Shown: positions 23,775 through 31,654 of the stretch, one piece after another
Layout of the letters: each line of letters opens with the position of its first letter
Position numbering within the stretch: the first letter of the stretch is position 1
Assembly (NCBI RefSeq): GCF_013408525.1
Contig: NZ_JACBZM010000001.1
Coordinates: 3,162,001 to 3,226,000, forward strand
Source: Nocardioides aromaticivorans
Lineage (GTDB): Bacteria > Actinomycetota > Actinomycetes > Propionibacteriales > Nocardioidaceae
DNA: 64,000 bases
Direction of reading: 5' to 3'
The notes under the pieces: generated by a model
Seen by the model: the letters and a program-made list of their open reading frames with translations, nothing else
Databases searched by the model: none
Told to the model about the DNA's origin: nothing
Position numbers and translations under genes: made by a program

Positions 23775-24956
23775 TCACGGCTTGAACAGCACCTTCACCA
23801 TGCCGTCGCGCTTGTCGCGGAAGTCGCGGTACGCCGCCGGCGCGTCGTCGAGCGCGAGGTGGTGGGTCGCGAAGGACTCCACGCCGAGGTGGTCCTCGGG
23901 CTCCATCAGCAGCTCGAGGATGTCGCTGCTCCAGCGGTGCACGTTGGCCTGTCCCATGCGCAGCTGGACCTGCTTGTCGAAGAGCTCCATCAGCGGCATG
24001 GGGTCCATCGCTCCGCCGTACACGCCGACGACGGAGATCGTCCCCCCGCGCCGGACGGCGTCGATGGCCAGGTGGAGCGCGGCGAGCCGGTCGACGCCGG
24101 CCGACCGCATGAGGGGCCGCGACATCCGGTCGGGGAGCATCCCGACGACCTTCGCCATCGACTCCGCCACCGGCGAGCCGTGCGCCTCCATGCCCACGGC
24201 GTCGATGACCGCGTCCGCCCCGCGGCCGCGGGTCAGCTCGCGGACCTGCGCCAGCGTCGGGACCTCGTCGGCGAGGTCCAGCACCTCGGCACCGTACGCC
24301 GCCACCCGCGCCCGGCGCTCCGGGACCGGGTCGACCACGATCACCCGGTGGCCGCGGTGCAGCGCGATCCGTGCGCACATGTCACCGATCGGGCCGGCAC
24401 CGAGCACGAGCAGCGTGTCGTCGGGCTGGAGGCCGGCGTACTCGACCGCCTGCCAGGCCGTCGGCAGCACGTCGGACAGGAAGACGAACCGGTCGTCCGG
24501 CGGACCGTCGGGGACCTTGATCGGCAGGGTGTCGCCGAAGGGCACGCGGAGGTACTCCGCCTGCGCGCCCGGCACCTGGCCGTAGAGCCTGCTGTAGCCG
24601 AACAGGCTCGCGCCCGTGCCGTGCTCCACGTTCTGGGTGGTCTCGCACTGGCTGTGCAGGCCGCGCGAGCACATCCAGCACGTCCCGCAGCTGATGTTGA
24701 AGGGGACCACGACCCGGTCGCCCGGCTGCAGCGAGGTCAACCCGGCGCCCACCTCCTCGACGACGCCGATCGGCTCGTGGCCGACGATGTCGCCCTCCTC
24801 CATGAACGGGGCGAGCGGGTCGTAGAGGTGCAGGTCGGACCCGCACAGGCCCGAGGACGTCACCCGGATGATGGCGTCGTCGGGGCGGTTGATCCGTGGG
24901 TCCGGGACCTGCTCGACCGTCATCGTGCCCTTGCCCTGCCACGTCACTGCCTTCAT
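23775..24956 (-). CDS. Zinc-dependent alcohol dehydrogenase, formaldehyde-dehydrogenase-like
   Basis: This 393-aa medium-chain dehydrogenase has the catalytic zinc ligands in GLCGSDLHLYD and GHEPIGVVEEVGAG. The four structural-zinc cysteines lie in CGTCWMCSRGLHSQC, and the NAD-binding motif is VLGAGPIGDM. The insert around residues 115-145 (NVEHGTGASLFGYSRLYG) is typical of the glutathione-independent FdhA-like group, but the substrate cannot be read from sequence. It is the last gene of a minus-strand stress operon, 24 nt after a CDGSH gene. Confidence 0.9.
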   Translation of the reverse strand: MKAVTWQGKGTMTVEQVPDPRINRPDDAIIRVTSSGLCGSDLHLYDPLAPFMEEGDIVGHEPIGVVEEVGAGLTSLQPGDRVVVPFNISCGTCWMCSRGLHSQCETTQNVEHGTGASLFGYSRLYGQVPGAQAEYLRVPFGDTLPIKVPDGPPDDRFVFLSDVLPTAWQAVEYAGLQPDDTLLVLGAGPIGDMCARIALHRGHRVIVVDPVPERRARVAAYGAEVLDLADEVPTLAQVRELTRGRGADAVIDAVGMEAHGSPVAESMAKVVGMLPDRMSRPLMRSAGVDRLAALHLAIDAVRRGGTISVVGVYGGAMDPMPLMELFDKQVQLRMGQANVHRWSSDILELLMEPEDHLGVESFATHHLALDDAPAAYRDFRDKRDGMVKVLFKP

Positions 24957-24980
24957 GCGTCGCCTCCTCCGGCTCGCGGA

Positions 24981-25196
24981 CTACTCGTCCGTCTGCTCCT
25001 TCTTCTTCCTGCGCTTCCTTGCGCGGTGGCTGTCGTCGCACCAGGGCAGCCGCTCGGAGCGGCCGCACCGGCACATCGCGACGACGGCCCGGTCGACCGT
25101 GCCGGTCGTCCCGTCGATGCCGACCACCTCGTCGGCGCCGCGGATGAGCAGCGGCCCGCCCGGGCACTCGGTGACGGTGACCCGTCGCGCGCTCAT
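24981..25196 (-). CDS. CDGSH-type iron-sulfur protein
   Basis: This 71-aa protein carries one CDGSH-like motif, MCRCGRSERLPWCDDSH, with three Cys and one His to hold a 2Fe-2S cluster. A Lys/Arg-rich tail (RKRRKKKEQ) follows. The ATG at 25196 overlaps the upstream gene by 4 nt. Such small proteins are redox or cluster-transfer factors. Coupling to an iron-enzyme-like gene and an oxidoreductase suggests joint function, but the reaction is unknown. Confidence 0.88.
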   Translation of the reverse strand: MSARRVTVTECPGGPLLIRGADEVVGIDGTTGTVDRAVVAMCRCGRSERLPWCDDSHRARKRRKKKEQTDE

Positions 25197-26230
25197 CCGG
25201 CCCTCCGGCCGGTGGACTGGCGCGGCGCGGACCTGGCCTCCAGCCAGGCGTCGAGCTGCGCCTGTCCCGCGATCCCGTCGAGGGCCAGGCAGGCCCGTGC
25301 CCCCATCAGCACGTCGTCGGCCAGCTCGGGCTCGTCGGTGACGAGGGCGCCGCAGATGGTGCGGATCGCGAGCTGTTCGTGCACGGCGTCGGCCACCACG
25401 TGCTCCTCGTAGTACGCCGCCACCTCGTCGGGCAGGCCGAGGCGCCGGGCACCCCGGGCGATCCGGTCGCAGGGCAGCGAGCTGGTCGCCTCGAAGGCGG
25501 CGAGGTGGCCCAGGGCCGCACCCCGCAGCCGGCGGTTGAGCGCGAAGAGGGACATCACGTTGACCGAGGCGAGGGTGGCGGCGTCCGCCTCCTCGGCGTA
25601 CGACGCCAGGTCGGTCGACAGGTCGAGGGAGCGCAGCGCGGCGGCGAACAGCTCCTGGTGCAGCCGGTCGGGGCGTCCGGAGCCGTACTCGTCGTACTGC
25701 AGCTCGGCGAGGCCGACCTTCGCGGCGCCGCTGAGGCGCGGCAGCAGGAAGCTGTGCGGGTCGGACTCGCGCAGGTGGTGGACCGCGCGGCGGCGCAGGT
25801 AGGAGACGAACTCCTCGCGGGTGGCGCGGCGCTCGAGGAAGCGGACGGTCTCGCCCGGTCCCTCCTTCACCGTCATCCGGGTGAGCTCGCGGGTGACGCG
25901 CTCGGCCGGGTCGCCCACGTGGCCCAGCCCGTCCTCCGGAGCGGACTCGTCGGCGAGCGACCTCACGGCCCGCTCGAAGACGCGCTCCAGCGCTGCGCGG
26001 CTGACCAGGAGCAGCGGGTCCCACTCGGCGCCGGGGTCGACGCCGTCGTACCCGCGGTAGTGGAGCTCGTAGAGGATCCACAGCGCGAGCTGGAGGTCGC
26101 GGTCGGCCAGGGGCAGGACCACGTCGCCGACGGCGCGCGGCTCGGGGACGGGGTGGGGGCCGGTCGCCTCGGCGGTCAGGGCGCGCACGACGCCCTCGCT
26201 GAGGGGGCCGCACGGTTCGGGGAGCCGCAT
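25193..26230 (-). CDS. Iron-containing redox enzyme family protein (haem-oxygenase-like fold)
   Basis: This protein of about 345 aa is predicted all-helical. It has spaced acidic and His residues of the haem-oxygenase-like diiron fold (PF14518 type): ELHYRGYDG near residue 60, QYDEYGSGRPDRLHQELF near 200, and YYEEHVVADAVHEQLA near 285. ATG 26230 is preferred because AAGGA lies just upstream; the ATG at 26245 has no such site. It heads the operon with CDGSH and alcohol dehydrogenase genes and is preceded by a SigB-type promoter. The substrate is unknown. Confidence 0.8.
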   Translation of the reverse strand: MRLPEPCGPLSEGVVRALTAEATGPHPVPEPRAVGDVVLPLADRDLQLALWILYELHYRGYDGVDPGAEWDPLLLVSRAALERVFERAVRSLADESAPEDGLGHVGDPAERVTRELTRMTVKEGPGETVRFLERRATREEFVSYLRRRAVHHLRESDPHSFLLPRLSGAAKVGLAELQYDEYGSGRPDRLHQELFAAALRSLDLSTDLASYAEEADAATLASVNVMSLFALNRRLRGAALGHLAAFEATSSLPCDRIARGARRLGLPDEVAAYYEEHVVADAVHEQLAIRTICGALVTDEPELADDVLMGARACLALDGIAGQAQLDAWLEARSAPRQSTGRRAG

Positions 26231-26343
26231 CACACGTTCCTTCATGAGTGGGTGGGGCCGGTGTTGTGGCCCGGCGTGACGTTCGGAATGATTGGTCCGC
26301 AGGCAAGGGGGGCTGGGCCCGCGTCACGTTCGTGGTCGCCGTG

Positions 26344-26368
26344 GTACCCCGGAGGCCTGCCGGCACAC
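26344..26368 (-). promoter_or_regulatory. Candidate SigB-type promoter of the redox operon
   Basis: On the minus strand GTGT, 15 nt, GGGTAC matches GNNT-N14-16-GGGTAY. It lies 114 nt upstream of the haem-oxygenase-like gene start, in the space divergent from the PAS-ANTAR gene. Confidence 0.5.
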
Positions 26369-26409
26369 GGGCCCCCGGGTGCTGCGGGCATTCGTCGAGC
26401 GGAGGTCAC

Positions 26410-27075
26410 GTGGAGCAGGTCGGATCCCTCGCCGAGGTGGGGCAGGACCGCCAGACGGGCAGGTTCGTCTTCCACGTCGCGACGAGCACCTGGGAGTGGG
26501 ACGACGACGTCTTCGCCATCCACGGCTACCGGCCCGGCGAGGTCGAACCGACCACCGAGCTGATCATGAAGCACAAGCACGAGCTGGACCGCGAGCTCGT
26601 CGAGGAGACCCTGGCTGCCGCGGTGGTCGACGGGGCGCCCTTCAACATCTACTACCGGATCATCGTCGGCGACCAGATCCGGCGGGTCGTGCTCGTCGGC
26701 GAGGGCGAGTACGACGACGGCACGGCCATCGGCAGCGGCGCCGACCGCCTCGTCGGCTACTACCTCGACCTGACCCCGGAGATGGTGGCGGAGAGCAGCG
26801 CCGCCGCCGACGCGGCAGTCGCCGCCTCCGCCAAGGCCCGCGACACGATCGAGCAGGCCAAGGGCATCCTGATGCTCGGCTACGGGCTGGACGCCGACGC
26901 GGCCTTCGCGATGCTGAAGTGGTGGTCGCGCAACCGCAACGTCAAGGTGCGCGAGGTCGCCGACCGGCTGATCCAGGTCGCGCGCGAGGGGCACGTCAGC
27001 CACCCCGGCCTGCGCCGGCTGCTCGACAGCCTGCTCGACGACCTGACGACGCGCCGCACGCCCCCGGCGTCCTAG
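26410..27075 (+). CDS. PAS-ANTAR RNA-binding regulator
   Basis: This 221-aa protein has an N-terminal PAS-like domain (about residues 15-125: TSTWEWDDDVFAIHGYRPGEVEPT and VGYYLDLTP). A C-terminal ANTAR domain (about 150-210) has the conserved AKARDTIEQAKGILMLGYGLDADAAF pattern with Ala-Lys-Gly. ANTAR domains bind paired hexaloop hairpins in mRNA leaders to prevent termination. GGAGG precedes the GTG at 26410. It is divergent from the redox operon, and its RNA targets are not evident in this window. Confidence 0.88.
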   Translation: MEQVGSLAEVGQDRQTGRFVFHVATSTWEWDDDVFAIHGYRPGEVEPTTELIMKHKHELDRELVEETLAAAVVDGAPFNIYYRIIVGDQIRRVVLVGEGEYDDGTAIGSGADRLVGYYLDLTPEMVAESSAAADAAVAASAKARDTIEQAKGILMLGYGLDADAAFAMLKWWSRNRNVKVREVADRLIQVAREGHVSHPGLRRLLDSLLDDLTTRRTPPAS

Positions 27076-27088
27076 GGGCTCCCGGGCC

Positions 27089-27113
27089 GGATCCGGCGGA
27101 TCGGCCCGGGTAC
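27089..27113 (+). promoter_or_regulatory. Candidate SigB-type promoter of the SDR gene (near-leaderless)
   Basis: GGAT, 15 nt, GGGTAC ends 9 nt before the ATG at 27123. No ribosome binding site is present, so the transcript should start at or within a few bases of the start codon. Confidence 0.5.
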
Positions 27114-27122
27114 CGCCCGGGC

Positions 27123-27986
27123 ATGACCGACGACATCCAGTTCCCCGCCCAGCAGCAGACGCCGCCGGGACTGACCGGCGAGATGCGCCCCGAGCCCGAC
27201 CACGGCGAGCAGTCGTACGTCGGGAACGGTCGCCTCGAGGGCCAGGTCGTGCTCGTGACCGGTGGTGACTCCGGCATCGGCCGCGCGGTCGCGATCGCCT
27301 GCGCCCGGGAAGGTGCCGACATCGCCTTCACCCACCTCGCCGAGGAGCAGCCCGACGCCGACGCCACGGTCACCCTCGTCGAGGAGGCCGGGCGCCGCGT
27401 CGTACCGATGGCGCTCGACCTGACCCGCCGGGAGGCGTGTGACGAGGCGGTGCAGCGCACCGTCGACGAGTTCGGCGGTCTCGACGTCCTCGTCAACAAC
27501 GCCGGCTACCAGATGGCCCGCGACCACGCGATCGAGGACTTCAGCGACGACCGGATCGACCGGACCTTCAAGACCAACCTCTACGCCCTGATGTGGCTGG
27601 TCCGCGCCGCCGTCCCGCACCTGCGCAAGCGTCCGGGCTGCATCATCAACAACGCCTCGATCCAGGCGTACGAGCCGTCCACGGCCCTCCTCGACTACGC
27701 CGCCACGAAGGCGGCGATCAACAACCTCACGGTCAACCTCGCGGCCTCCCTCGGTCCCGACGGAATCCGGGTGAACGCCGTCGCGCCGGGCCCGATCTGG
27801 ACGCCCCTGCAGCCTGCGACCCAGGAGCCGGAGAAGGTCGAGAGGTTCGGCGCCGACACCCCGCTCGACAGCGCCGGGCAGCCGGCCGAGGTCGCACCCG
27901 CCTTCGTCTTCCTGGCCTCGCCCGCGGAGGCGTCGTACGTCTCCGGCACGGTGCTCGGCGTCACGGGCGGCAAGCCGGTGTTCTGA
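27123..27986 (+). CDS. SDR family oxidoreductase (YhdG/YghA-like)
   Basis: This 287-aa short-chain dehydrogenase has the Rossmann motif VTGGDSGIGRAVAIA, VNNAGYQ, an active-site Ser region (INNASIQAY) and catalytic YAATKAA. The C-terminus has RVNAVAPGPIWTPL. An N-terminal 45-residue extension with FPAQQQTPPG and MRPEPDHGEQSY is characteristic of the general-stress SDRs of the YghA/YdaD group. It is monocistronic and has a near-leaderless stress-type promoter. Substrate unknown. Confidence 0.92.
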   Translation: MTDDIQFPAQQQTPPGLTGEMRPEPDHGEQSYVGNGRLEGQVVLVTGGDSGIGRAVAIACAREGADIAFTHLAEEQPDADATVTLVEEAGRRVVPMALDLTRREACDEAVQRTVDEFGGLDVLVNNAGYQMARDHAIEDFSDDRIDRTFKTNLYALMWLVRAAVPHLRKRPGCIINNASIQAYEPSTALLDYAATKAAINNLTVNLAASLGPDGIRVNAVAPGPIWTPLQPATQEPEKVERFGADTPLDSAGQPAEVAPAFVFLASPAEASYVSGTVLGVTGGKPVF

Positions 27987-28005
27987 CCGGGCGGGGCCCG
28001 GGTAC
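27978..28005 (+). promoter_or_regulatory. Possible SigB-type promoter of the acidic-protein operon
   Basis: GGGTAC (28000-28005) ends 9 nt before the ATG at 28015, the same geometry as for the SDR gene. The best -35 match, GTGT at 27978, has an 18-nt spacer that is too long, so the -35 is doubtful. Confidence 0.35.
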
Positions 28006-28014
28006 CGCTCGTCC

Positions 28015-28341
28015 ATGCCTGGTGAAGACAAGAACTCCGGAGAGCTGTCCGAGGTGTCCAGCCGCAAGGCGGCCGGTCCGGTGACGCCCGGTGACGCGGT
28101 CGCCGGTCACCCCTTCGACGACGACGTCCAGGAGGGCGCCGCGGGACCGGACGCGCGCACCGGCGACGAGGACGTCGACGCGGCGCAGGAGTACCACGTC
28201 GCGGACGGCGACCCCGAGGCCGTCGTGGACGAGGAGGACCTCGACCCCGAGGCCGTCGTCGACGAGGAGGACGGCTCGCCTGCCGACGAGGACGACGACG
28301 CCTACCCGCGCGTGCAGGACGTGGAGGAGGACCGCGCGTGA
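28015..28341 (+). CDS. Acidic low-complexity hypothetical protein
   Basis: This 108-aa protein has about one third Asp plus Glu. It contains the duplicated segment DPEAVVDEED near residues 65-85 and is probably disordered. No family is recognised. It opens a short operon followed by an overlapping (GTGA) membrane-protein gene. A stress-type -10 hexamer precedes it, and disordered hydrophilic proteins are common in stress regulons, but no function is assigned. Confidence 0.7.
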   Translation: MPGEDKNSGELSEVSSRKAAGPVTPGDAVAGHPFDDDVQEGAAGPDARTGDEDVDAAQEYHVADGDPEAVVDEEDLDPEAVVDEEDGSPADEDDDAYPRVQDVEEDRA

Positions 28342-28814
28342 CGCCCCCGGCGACGCTGGGGGACCACCAGCGGCCGCCCCGGCAGCTCGACCGCAACCTC
28401 GGCGAGCTGCTCCAGGAGCTGCGCGTCATGCAGACCGGCGTGCAGATCCTCACCGGCTTCCTGCTGACGGTGCCGTTCACCGAGCGCTTCCACGACCTGA
28501 CCGCTGGGCAGCACCGGCTGTACCTCGGGATCCTCCTCGGTGCCGTCATCACCACCTGCACGATCGTGGCGCCCGTCTGCTACCACCGCCTGCTCTTCCG
28601 GCAGGGGGAGCGGGACTGGCTGGTCCGGGCGGCCCACCTGTGCTGCCTCGGCGGCATCGTCGGCCTGGGTGTTGTCTCGGCGGCCGTCGTCTACCTCGTC
28701 TTCGACGTGGTCCTCGGCGGATCCGCCGCACCGATCGCCGCGGCGGCGGTCGCGCTGGCCTTCATCGCGTTGTGGGCCGCGGTCCCGTTCACCCTGCGGG
28801 ACCGCGAGCGATGA
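28338..28814 (+). CDS. DUF6328 family membrane protein
   Basis: This 158-aa protein has the family opening LDRNLGELLQELRVMQTGVQILTGFLLTVPF followed by three more hydrophobic helices, giving four transmembrane segments. Members are of unknown function and are often mis-called sodium:proton antiporters. The GTG start overlaps the upstream acidic protein and its stop overlaps the next gene, so they are coupled. Confidence 0.85.
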   Translation: MTPPATLGDHQRPPRQLDRNLGELLQELRVMQTGVQILTGFLLTVPFTERFHDLTAGQHRLYLGILLGAVITTCTIVAPVCYHRLLFRQGERDWLVRAAHLCCLGGIVGLGVVSAAVVYLVFDVVLGGSAAPIAAAAVALAFIALWAAVPFTLRDRER

Positions 28815-29278
28815 TGCGGGCCTGGCGTACGACCGCCGTCGTGGTGCCCTTCCTGGTGCCCTTCCTGGTGACCGTCCTCGCCACCACGTCCGGCTGCTCG
28901 CTGGTGGGTCAGCCCGACGTGGCGGCGTGGGACCAGGAGGCGCGGCAGGCGGTGACCGACGCGACGAGCGAGGTCGCCACCGCACGGCTCGCGGTCGAGA
29001 CCGCGCACGAGGAGCGGACCTGGTCGTCGTACACGGTGGTGCTGGTGGCGGACGCCGAGAAGGCGATGGGCACCGTGCAGGACGACACGTCCCGGCTGCA
29101 GGTGCCCGCCGGCCGCGACCAGGACGCCGAGGACCTCGAGGCGCTGCTCGACGAGGCGGCCACGGCGGTGCAGGACGCGCGCCAGCACGCCGTCGACGGA
29201 CGGTACGACGACCGCGCGGTCCTCGTCGCGCTCGACCGCGCGGCGGACCGGCTCGAACGGGCCGAGAGCCGGTGGTGA
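28811..29278 (+). CDS. Putative secreted lipoprotein
   Basis: This 155-aa protein starts with Arg, a hydrophobic stretch (VVVPFLVPFLVTVLATTSG) and a Cys at residue 29, a slightly atypical lipobox. The mature part is helical and Ala/Asp/Glu-rich, with no recognised domain. It should be exported and lipid-anchored. Its start overlaps the DUF6328 stop and a transporter gene follows 6 nt later, suggesting a membrane-associated complex or shared regulation. Confidence 0.72.
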   Translation: MMRAWRTTAVVVPFLVPFLVTVLATTSGCSLVGQPDVAAWDQEARQAVTDATSEVATARLAVETAHEERTWSSYTVVLVADAEKAMGTVQDDTSRLQVPAGRDQDAEDLEALLDEAATAVQDARQHAVDGRYDDRAVLVALDRAADRLERAESRW

Positions 29279-29284
29279 GGTGCC

Positions 29285-30517
29285 GTGAAGCGCTACCTCA
29301 ACGTCCTGCTGGGCGTGCTGACCGCCATCGGCGGGTTCGTCGACATCGGGGACCTGGTCACCAACGCCCAGGTCGGCGCCCGCTTCGGACTGTCCCTCGT
29401 CTGGGTGGTGGTGCTCGGCGTGGTCGGCATCTGCGTCTTCGCGGAGATGTCCGGGCGGATCGCCGCGGTGAGCGGGCGGGCGACCTTCGACCTCGTGCGC
29501 GAGCGGCTCGGGCCGCGGATGGGCTTCCTCAACCTGGTCGGCTCGATGCTGGTCACCCTGCTGACCTTCATCGCCGAGATCGGCGGCGTGGCGCTGGCGC
29601 TGCAGCTGGTGAGCTCGGTCAACCACGTGCTGCTGGTGCCCTTCGTCGCGGCCGCGGTGTGGATCGTCCTGTGGCGGGCGAAGTTCTCGTCGATCGAGAA
29701 CGTCCTCGGCCTGCTGGGCCTGACCCTCATCGGCTTCGCGGTCGCGCTGTGGCAGCTCGGCCCGGACTGGGGTGAGCTGGCCTCGACCCTGTCGCCGGCC
29801 GAGAAGCCGGGAGCCGAGTCGTGGGCGACCTACGCCTTCTTCGGCGTCGCCCTCTTCGGCGCCGCGATGACGCCCTACGAGGTCTTCTTCTTCTCCAGCG
29901 GCGGCGTCGAGGAGCGGTGGACCAGCAAGGACATCGGCGTGATGCGCGCCAACGTCCTCATCGGCTTCCCGCTCGGCGGCATCCTGTCGGTCGCCATCGC
30001 CGGGTGCGCCGCGGTCGTGCTGATGCCGCAGGGGATCGCGGTGGAGACGCTCGGCCAGGTGGGGCTTCCCGTCGCGGTCGCCCTCGGCAAGGTCGGGCTG
30101 GCCGTGGTGGTGCTCGGCTTCTTCGCGGCCACCTTCGGTGCGGCGTGCGAGACCGGCCTGTCGACGGGCTACAGCCTGGCGCAGTACTTCGGCTTCCAGT
30201 GGGGCAAGTACGTCCGGACCCCCGAGGCGGCGGGCTTCCACGTGATCCTGCTCGTCATGACGGTGCTGGCCGCCGGCGTGCTGCTCACCGGGGTGGACCC
30301 GATCATGGTCACCGAGATCTCGGTGGTCTTCTCCGCGGTCGCGCTGCCGCTGACCTACTTCCCGATCCTCGTCGTCGCCAACGACCCGGACTACCTCGGC
30401 GAGCACCGCAACGGGCGCCTCGCCAACCTCCTCGGCCTCGTCTACCTGGTGGTCATCGTGGTCGCGGCCGTCGCTGCGATCCCGCTGATCATCGCGACCT
30501 CGATGGGACAGGGCTGA
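29285..30517 (+). CDS. Nramp-family-like metal transporter with atypical metal-site motifs
   Basis: This 410-aa protein has about 11 transmembrane helices. The first reads GGFVDIGDLVTNAQVGARFG, aligning with the Nramp DPGN site but with DIGD in its place. Helix 6 has AMTPYEVFFFSSGG where manganese/iron Nramps have a Met-Pro-His motif. The loss of that Met and His suggests a different substrate, as in Nramp-related magnesium or other transporters. It starts with GTG and overlaps a PRC-barrel gene by 1 nt. Confidence 0.82.
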   Translation: MKRYLNVLLGVLTAIGGFVDIGDLVTNAQVGARFGLSLVWVVVLGVVGICVFAEMSGRIAAVSGRATFDLVRERLGPRMGFLNLVGSMLVTLLTFIAEIGGVALALQLVSSVNHVLLVPFVAAAVWIVLWRAKFSSIENVLGLLGLTLIGFAVALWQLGPDWGELASTLSPAEKPGAESWATYAFFGVALFGAAMTPYEVFFFSSGGVEERWTSKDIGVMRANVLIGFPLGGILSVAIAGCAAVVLMPQGIAVETLGQVGLPVAVALGKVGLAVVVLGFFAATFGAACETGLSTGYSLAQYFGFQWGKYVRTPEAAGFHVILLVMTVLAAGVLLTGVDPIMVTEISVVFSAVALPLTYFPILVVANDPDYLGEHRNGRLANLLGLVYLVVIVVAAVAAIPLIIATSMGQG

Positions 30518-31203
30518 TGACCGGTTCGTACGACGCCGCGCTCCACCTGCTCGACCGGCAGGTCGTCGACAGCGAGGGCCGCCTGGTGTGCAAGGTGGAC
30601 GACATCGAGATCGCCACCGCACCCGACGGATCCCTCGTCCCCACCGGGATCCTGGTCGGGCTGCCGGCCCTGCTGCCGCGCTTCGGCCCGCACCTGGGCG
30701 GCGTCCTGACGCGGACCCACGCGCGGGTCTTCGACGCCCAGGCGCACCGGTCGGTGCCCGACGTCATCGACCTCGACCTGGTCGCCGAGGTCACCAGCGA
30801 GGTCCACCTGTCCGTGCCCCGGGCCGGGCTGCTCCGGCCGCGCGCCGAGGGCGAGGCGGGGGCGGACCGGCTCCGGCTGGGGCAGCTGCTCGGGCTACCG
30901 GTGGTCGCGCCGGCCGCAGCCGGCCTGCACCGCGGCGCCCGGGTGCTCGACGCGCGGATGGTCTCCGTGCCGGACGGGCGTCGTACCGTCGTGGACGCGC
31001 TGATCGTCGGACCCGGCCGGCCGGGCGCCCTGCTCGGCTACGACCGCCGGAGCGAGCCCGGCCCGTGGCTGGTCGCGGACCTGGTGCGGTGGCTGCACCG
31101 GCACGCGCGGGTGGTCGCGATGGGCCCGGGCGTCGAGGTCGACGTGGCCCAGCGCGAAGTCCGCGTCTCCGACCGGGCGTCTGTCACCCCCCTCCTCGGG
31201 TAG
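30517..31203 (+). CDS. PRC-barrel-domain protein coupled to the Nramp-like transporter
   Basis: This 228-aa soluble protein has two PRC-barrel-like halves: LDRQVVDSEGRLVCKVDDIEI near the N-terminus, and GARVLDARMVSVPDGRRTVVDALIVGP followed by LLGYDRR in the second half. It starts in a TGATG overlap with the transporter stop. PRC-barrel proteins occur beside or fused to MgtE- and Nramp-type transporters in actinobacteria. A regulatory or cytosolic-gate role is therefore likely but is inferred from context. Confidence 0.8.
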   Translation: MTGSYDAALHLLDRQVVDSEGRLVCKVDDIEIATAPDGSLVPTGILVGLPALLPRFGPHLGGVLTRTHARVFDAQAHRSVPDVIDLDLVAEVTSEVHLSVPRAGLLRPRAEGEAGADRLRLGQLLGLPVVAPAAAGLHRGARVLDARMVSVPDGRRTVVDALIVGPGRPGALLGYDRRSEPGPWLVADLVRWLHRHARVVAMGPGVEVDVAQREVRVSDRASVTPLLG

Positions 31204-31243
31204 CGACTGGGGAGAAGCAGAGACCCCACGGACGGAGGACGCC

Positions 31244-31513
31244 ATGCCCGGCAAGAAGCACGGCCCGGGGATCAAGAACCCCGACATGTACGAGGAGCTC
31301 CGCGAGGACGGCGCCAGCAAGGAGAAGGCCGCCCGGATCTCGAACGCGGCGAAGTCCGAGGGCGCCTCGGAGATCGGCCGTCGTGGCGGCAAGGCCGGCG
31401 ACTACGAGGACTGGACCGTCGACGAGCTGCACGAGCGGGCCGCCGAGCTCGACATCGAGGGCCGCTCGTCGATGAACAAGGGCGAGCTCATCGACGCCCT
31501 GCGCAACCACTGA
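31244..31513 (+). CDS. Small basic/acidic protein with a Rho_N-like C-terminus (DUF7218-like)
   Basis: This 89-aa protein has [25 protein letters not shown] in its N-terminal half, a conserved actinobacterial family. The Rho N-terminal/SAP-like motif [31 protein letters not shown] follows. Such motifs bind nucleic acid or fold as small helix-turn units. A GGAGGA site precedes the ATG. It lies downstream of the PRC-barrel gene and may be a DNA-associated stress protein. Confidence 0.82.
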   Translation: MPGKKHGPGIKNPDMYEELREDGASKEKAARISNAAKSEGASEIGRRGGKAGDYEDWTVDELHERAAELDIEGRSSMNKGELIDALRNH

Positions 31514-31654
31514 GCTCCCGGGCAGACGGCAGGCTTGCCGCCAGGCGGGCGTGGGTTCCACCGGAGGCAACCGCGAGCGCGGCAGCGCGGCGGGAGCCGC
31601 GCCTCCGGCAGCTTGCTGCCCCCACCTGCGGCGGAGACGCGCTCGCGCCCATGA

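Noticed and set aside
28691..30622. 643-aa minus-strand open frame opposite the Nramp-like gene
   Set aside because: Low-complexity His/Asp/Arg-rich composition with no domain; the plus-strand genes explain the region.
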